NCBI GenBank assembly: GCA_945871545.1
Contig: CAMBWJ010000114.1
Span: forward strand, 1-6,416
Direction: 5' to 3'
DNA: 6,416 bases
From: an uncultured Clostridia bacterium
GTDB taxonomy: Bacteria; Bacillota_A; Clostridia; Christensenellales; Aristaeellaceae
Below the pieces are notes generated by a model, which had not been told where the DNA came from, did no database searches, and saw nothing but the letters and a program-made list of their open reading frames with translations. Shown here in pieces: positions 6,229-6,416 of the stretch (positions are counted from its first letter, which is position 1; each line of letters starts with the position of its first letter). Position numbers and translations under genes: made by a program.

Positions 6229-6416
6229 ATGCTGAAGAACAAGGCCGACAAGCTGGTGCTGAAGGCGCTGCTGGAGGTACCGGTGCCGGAGCTGCTGCGC
6301 CGGGAGGACGCTGCGCTGGCCCAGCGCTGCGGGGACGAGCTCAAGTCCCTCGCCAACCGGCTGCTGATGGGCCGCAGCGAACAGATCGAGATTCTCACGC
6401 CCTACGTGCTGCGCAG
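6229..6416 (+). CDS. Hypothetical protein, N-terminal part (3' end outside window)
   Basis: The frame begins at ATG 6229, with AAGGAGG at 6215-6221 seven bases upstream and a promoter at 6168-6196, and stays open to the window end, giving 62 complete codons. The visible sequence begins MLKNKADKLVLKALLEVPVP and looks largely helical and charged, with leucine-rich stretches (LKSLANRLLMGRSEQIEIL). There is no signal peptide, membrane segment or catalytic motif in this part. I do not recognise the family. The strong ribosome binding site and good promoter make it a real gene. It is transcribed divergently from rnr across a 190-base shared control region. Confidence 0.75.
   Translation, partial: MLKNKADKLVLKALLEVPVPELLRREDAALAQRCGDELKSLANRLLMGRSEQIEILTPYVLR

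Noticed and set aside
6039..6398. 120-codon upstream extension of rnr
   Set aside because: It would run through the divergent promoters and the coding part of the + strand gene at 6229, has no similarity to RNase R, and an ATG with a Shine-Dalgarno site lies exactly where the winged helix begins.

Overview
The window is a compact, GC-rich bacterial chromosome segment with strong AGGAGG-type ribosome binding sites and recognisable sigma-A type promoters. The pairing of rplI with dnaB, a synthetase-only RelQ-type alarmone enzyme, glutamate racemase and an RNase R with an N-terminal winged helix together suggest a high-GC member of the Firmicutes (class Clostridia or a near relative). That placement is an inference from gene content and protein style; no marker in the window fixes the genus.

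Layout. On the + strand, bases 1-3054 look like one transcription unit: the end of rplI (ribosomal protein L9), dnaB (replicative helicase), a tandem-CBS protein whose N-terminal segment carries a HEPN-like RxxxxH motif, and a small alarmone (ppGpp) synthetase. The last two genes overlap by 44 bases. The unit ends in a perfect 21-bp hairpin (3051-3095) that fills almost the whole gap to the convergent murI gene. On the - strand, rnr (RNase R) is followed by murI (glutamate racemase); murI has its own promoter, whose -35 box overlaps the rnr stop codon. Between rnr and a divergent + strand gene cut by the window end (6229-6416, unrecognised) lies a 190-base regulatory region with back-to-back promoters, an 18-bp imperfect palindrome, and an 84-base rnr leader containing a hairpin and a possible 12-codon leader ORF.

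How the genes fit together. L9, DnaB and RNase R serve translation, replication and RNA turnover; MurI supplies D-glutamate for peptidoglycan. The most interesting part is the HEPN-like/CBS protein joined by overlap to the alarmone synthetase. CBS pairs bind adenine nucleotides, and in other Firmicutes a stand-alone CBS-pair protein (DarB/CbpB) controls a Rel enzyme in response to c-di-AMP. A comparable sensor-synthetase pair, here with a possible RNase module, is the best candidate for an undescribed system in this window. No mobile element, tRNA, rRNA or CRISPR array was seen, and no gene-free stretch exceeds 300 bases.
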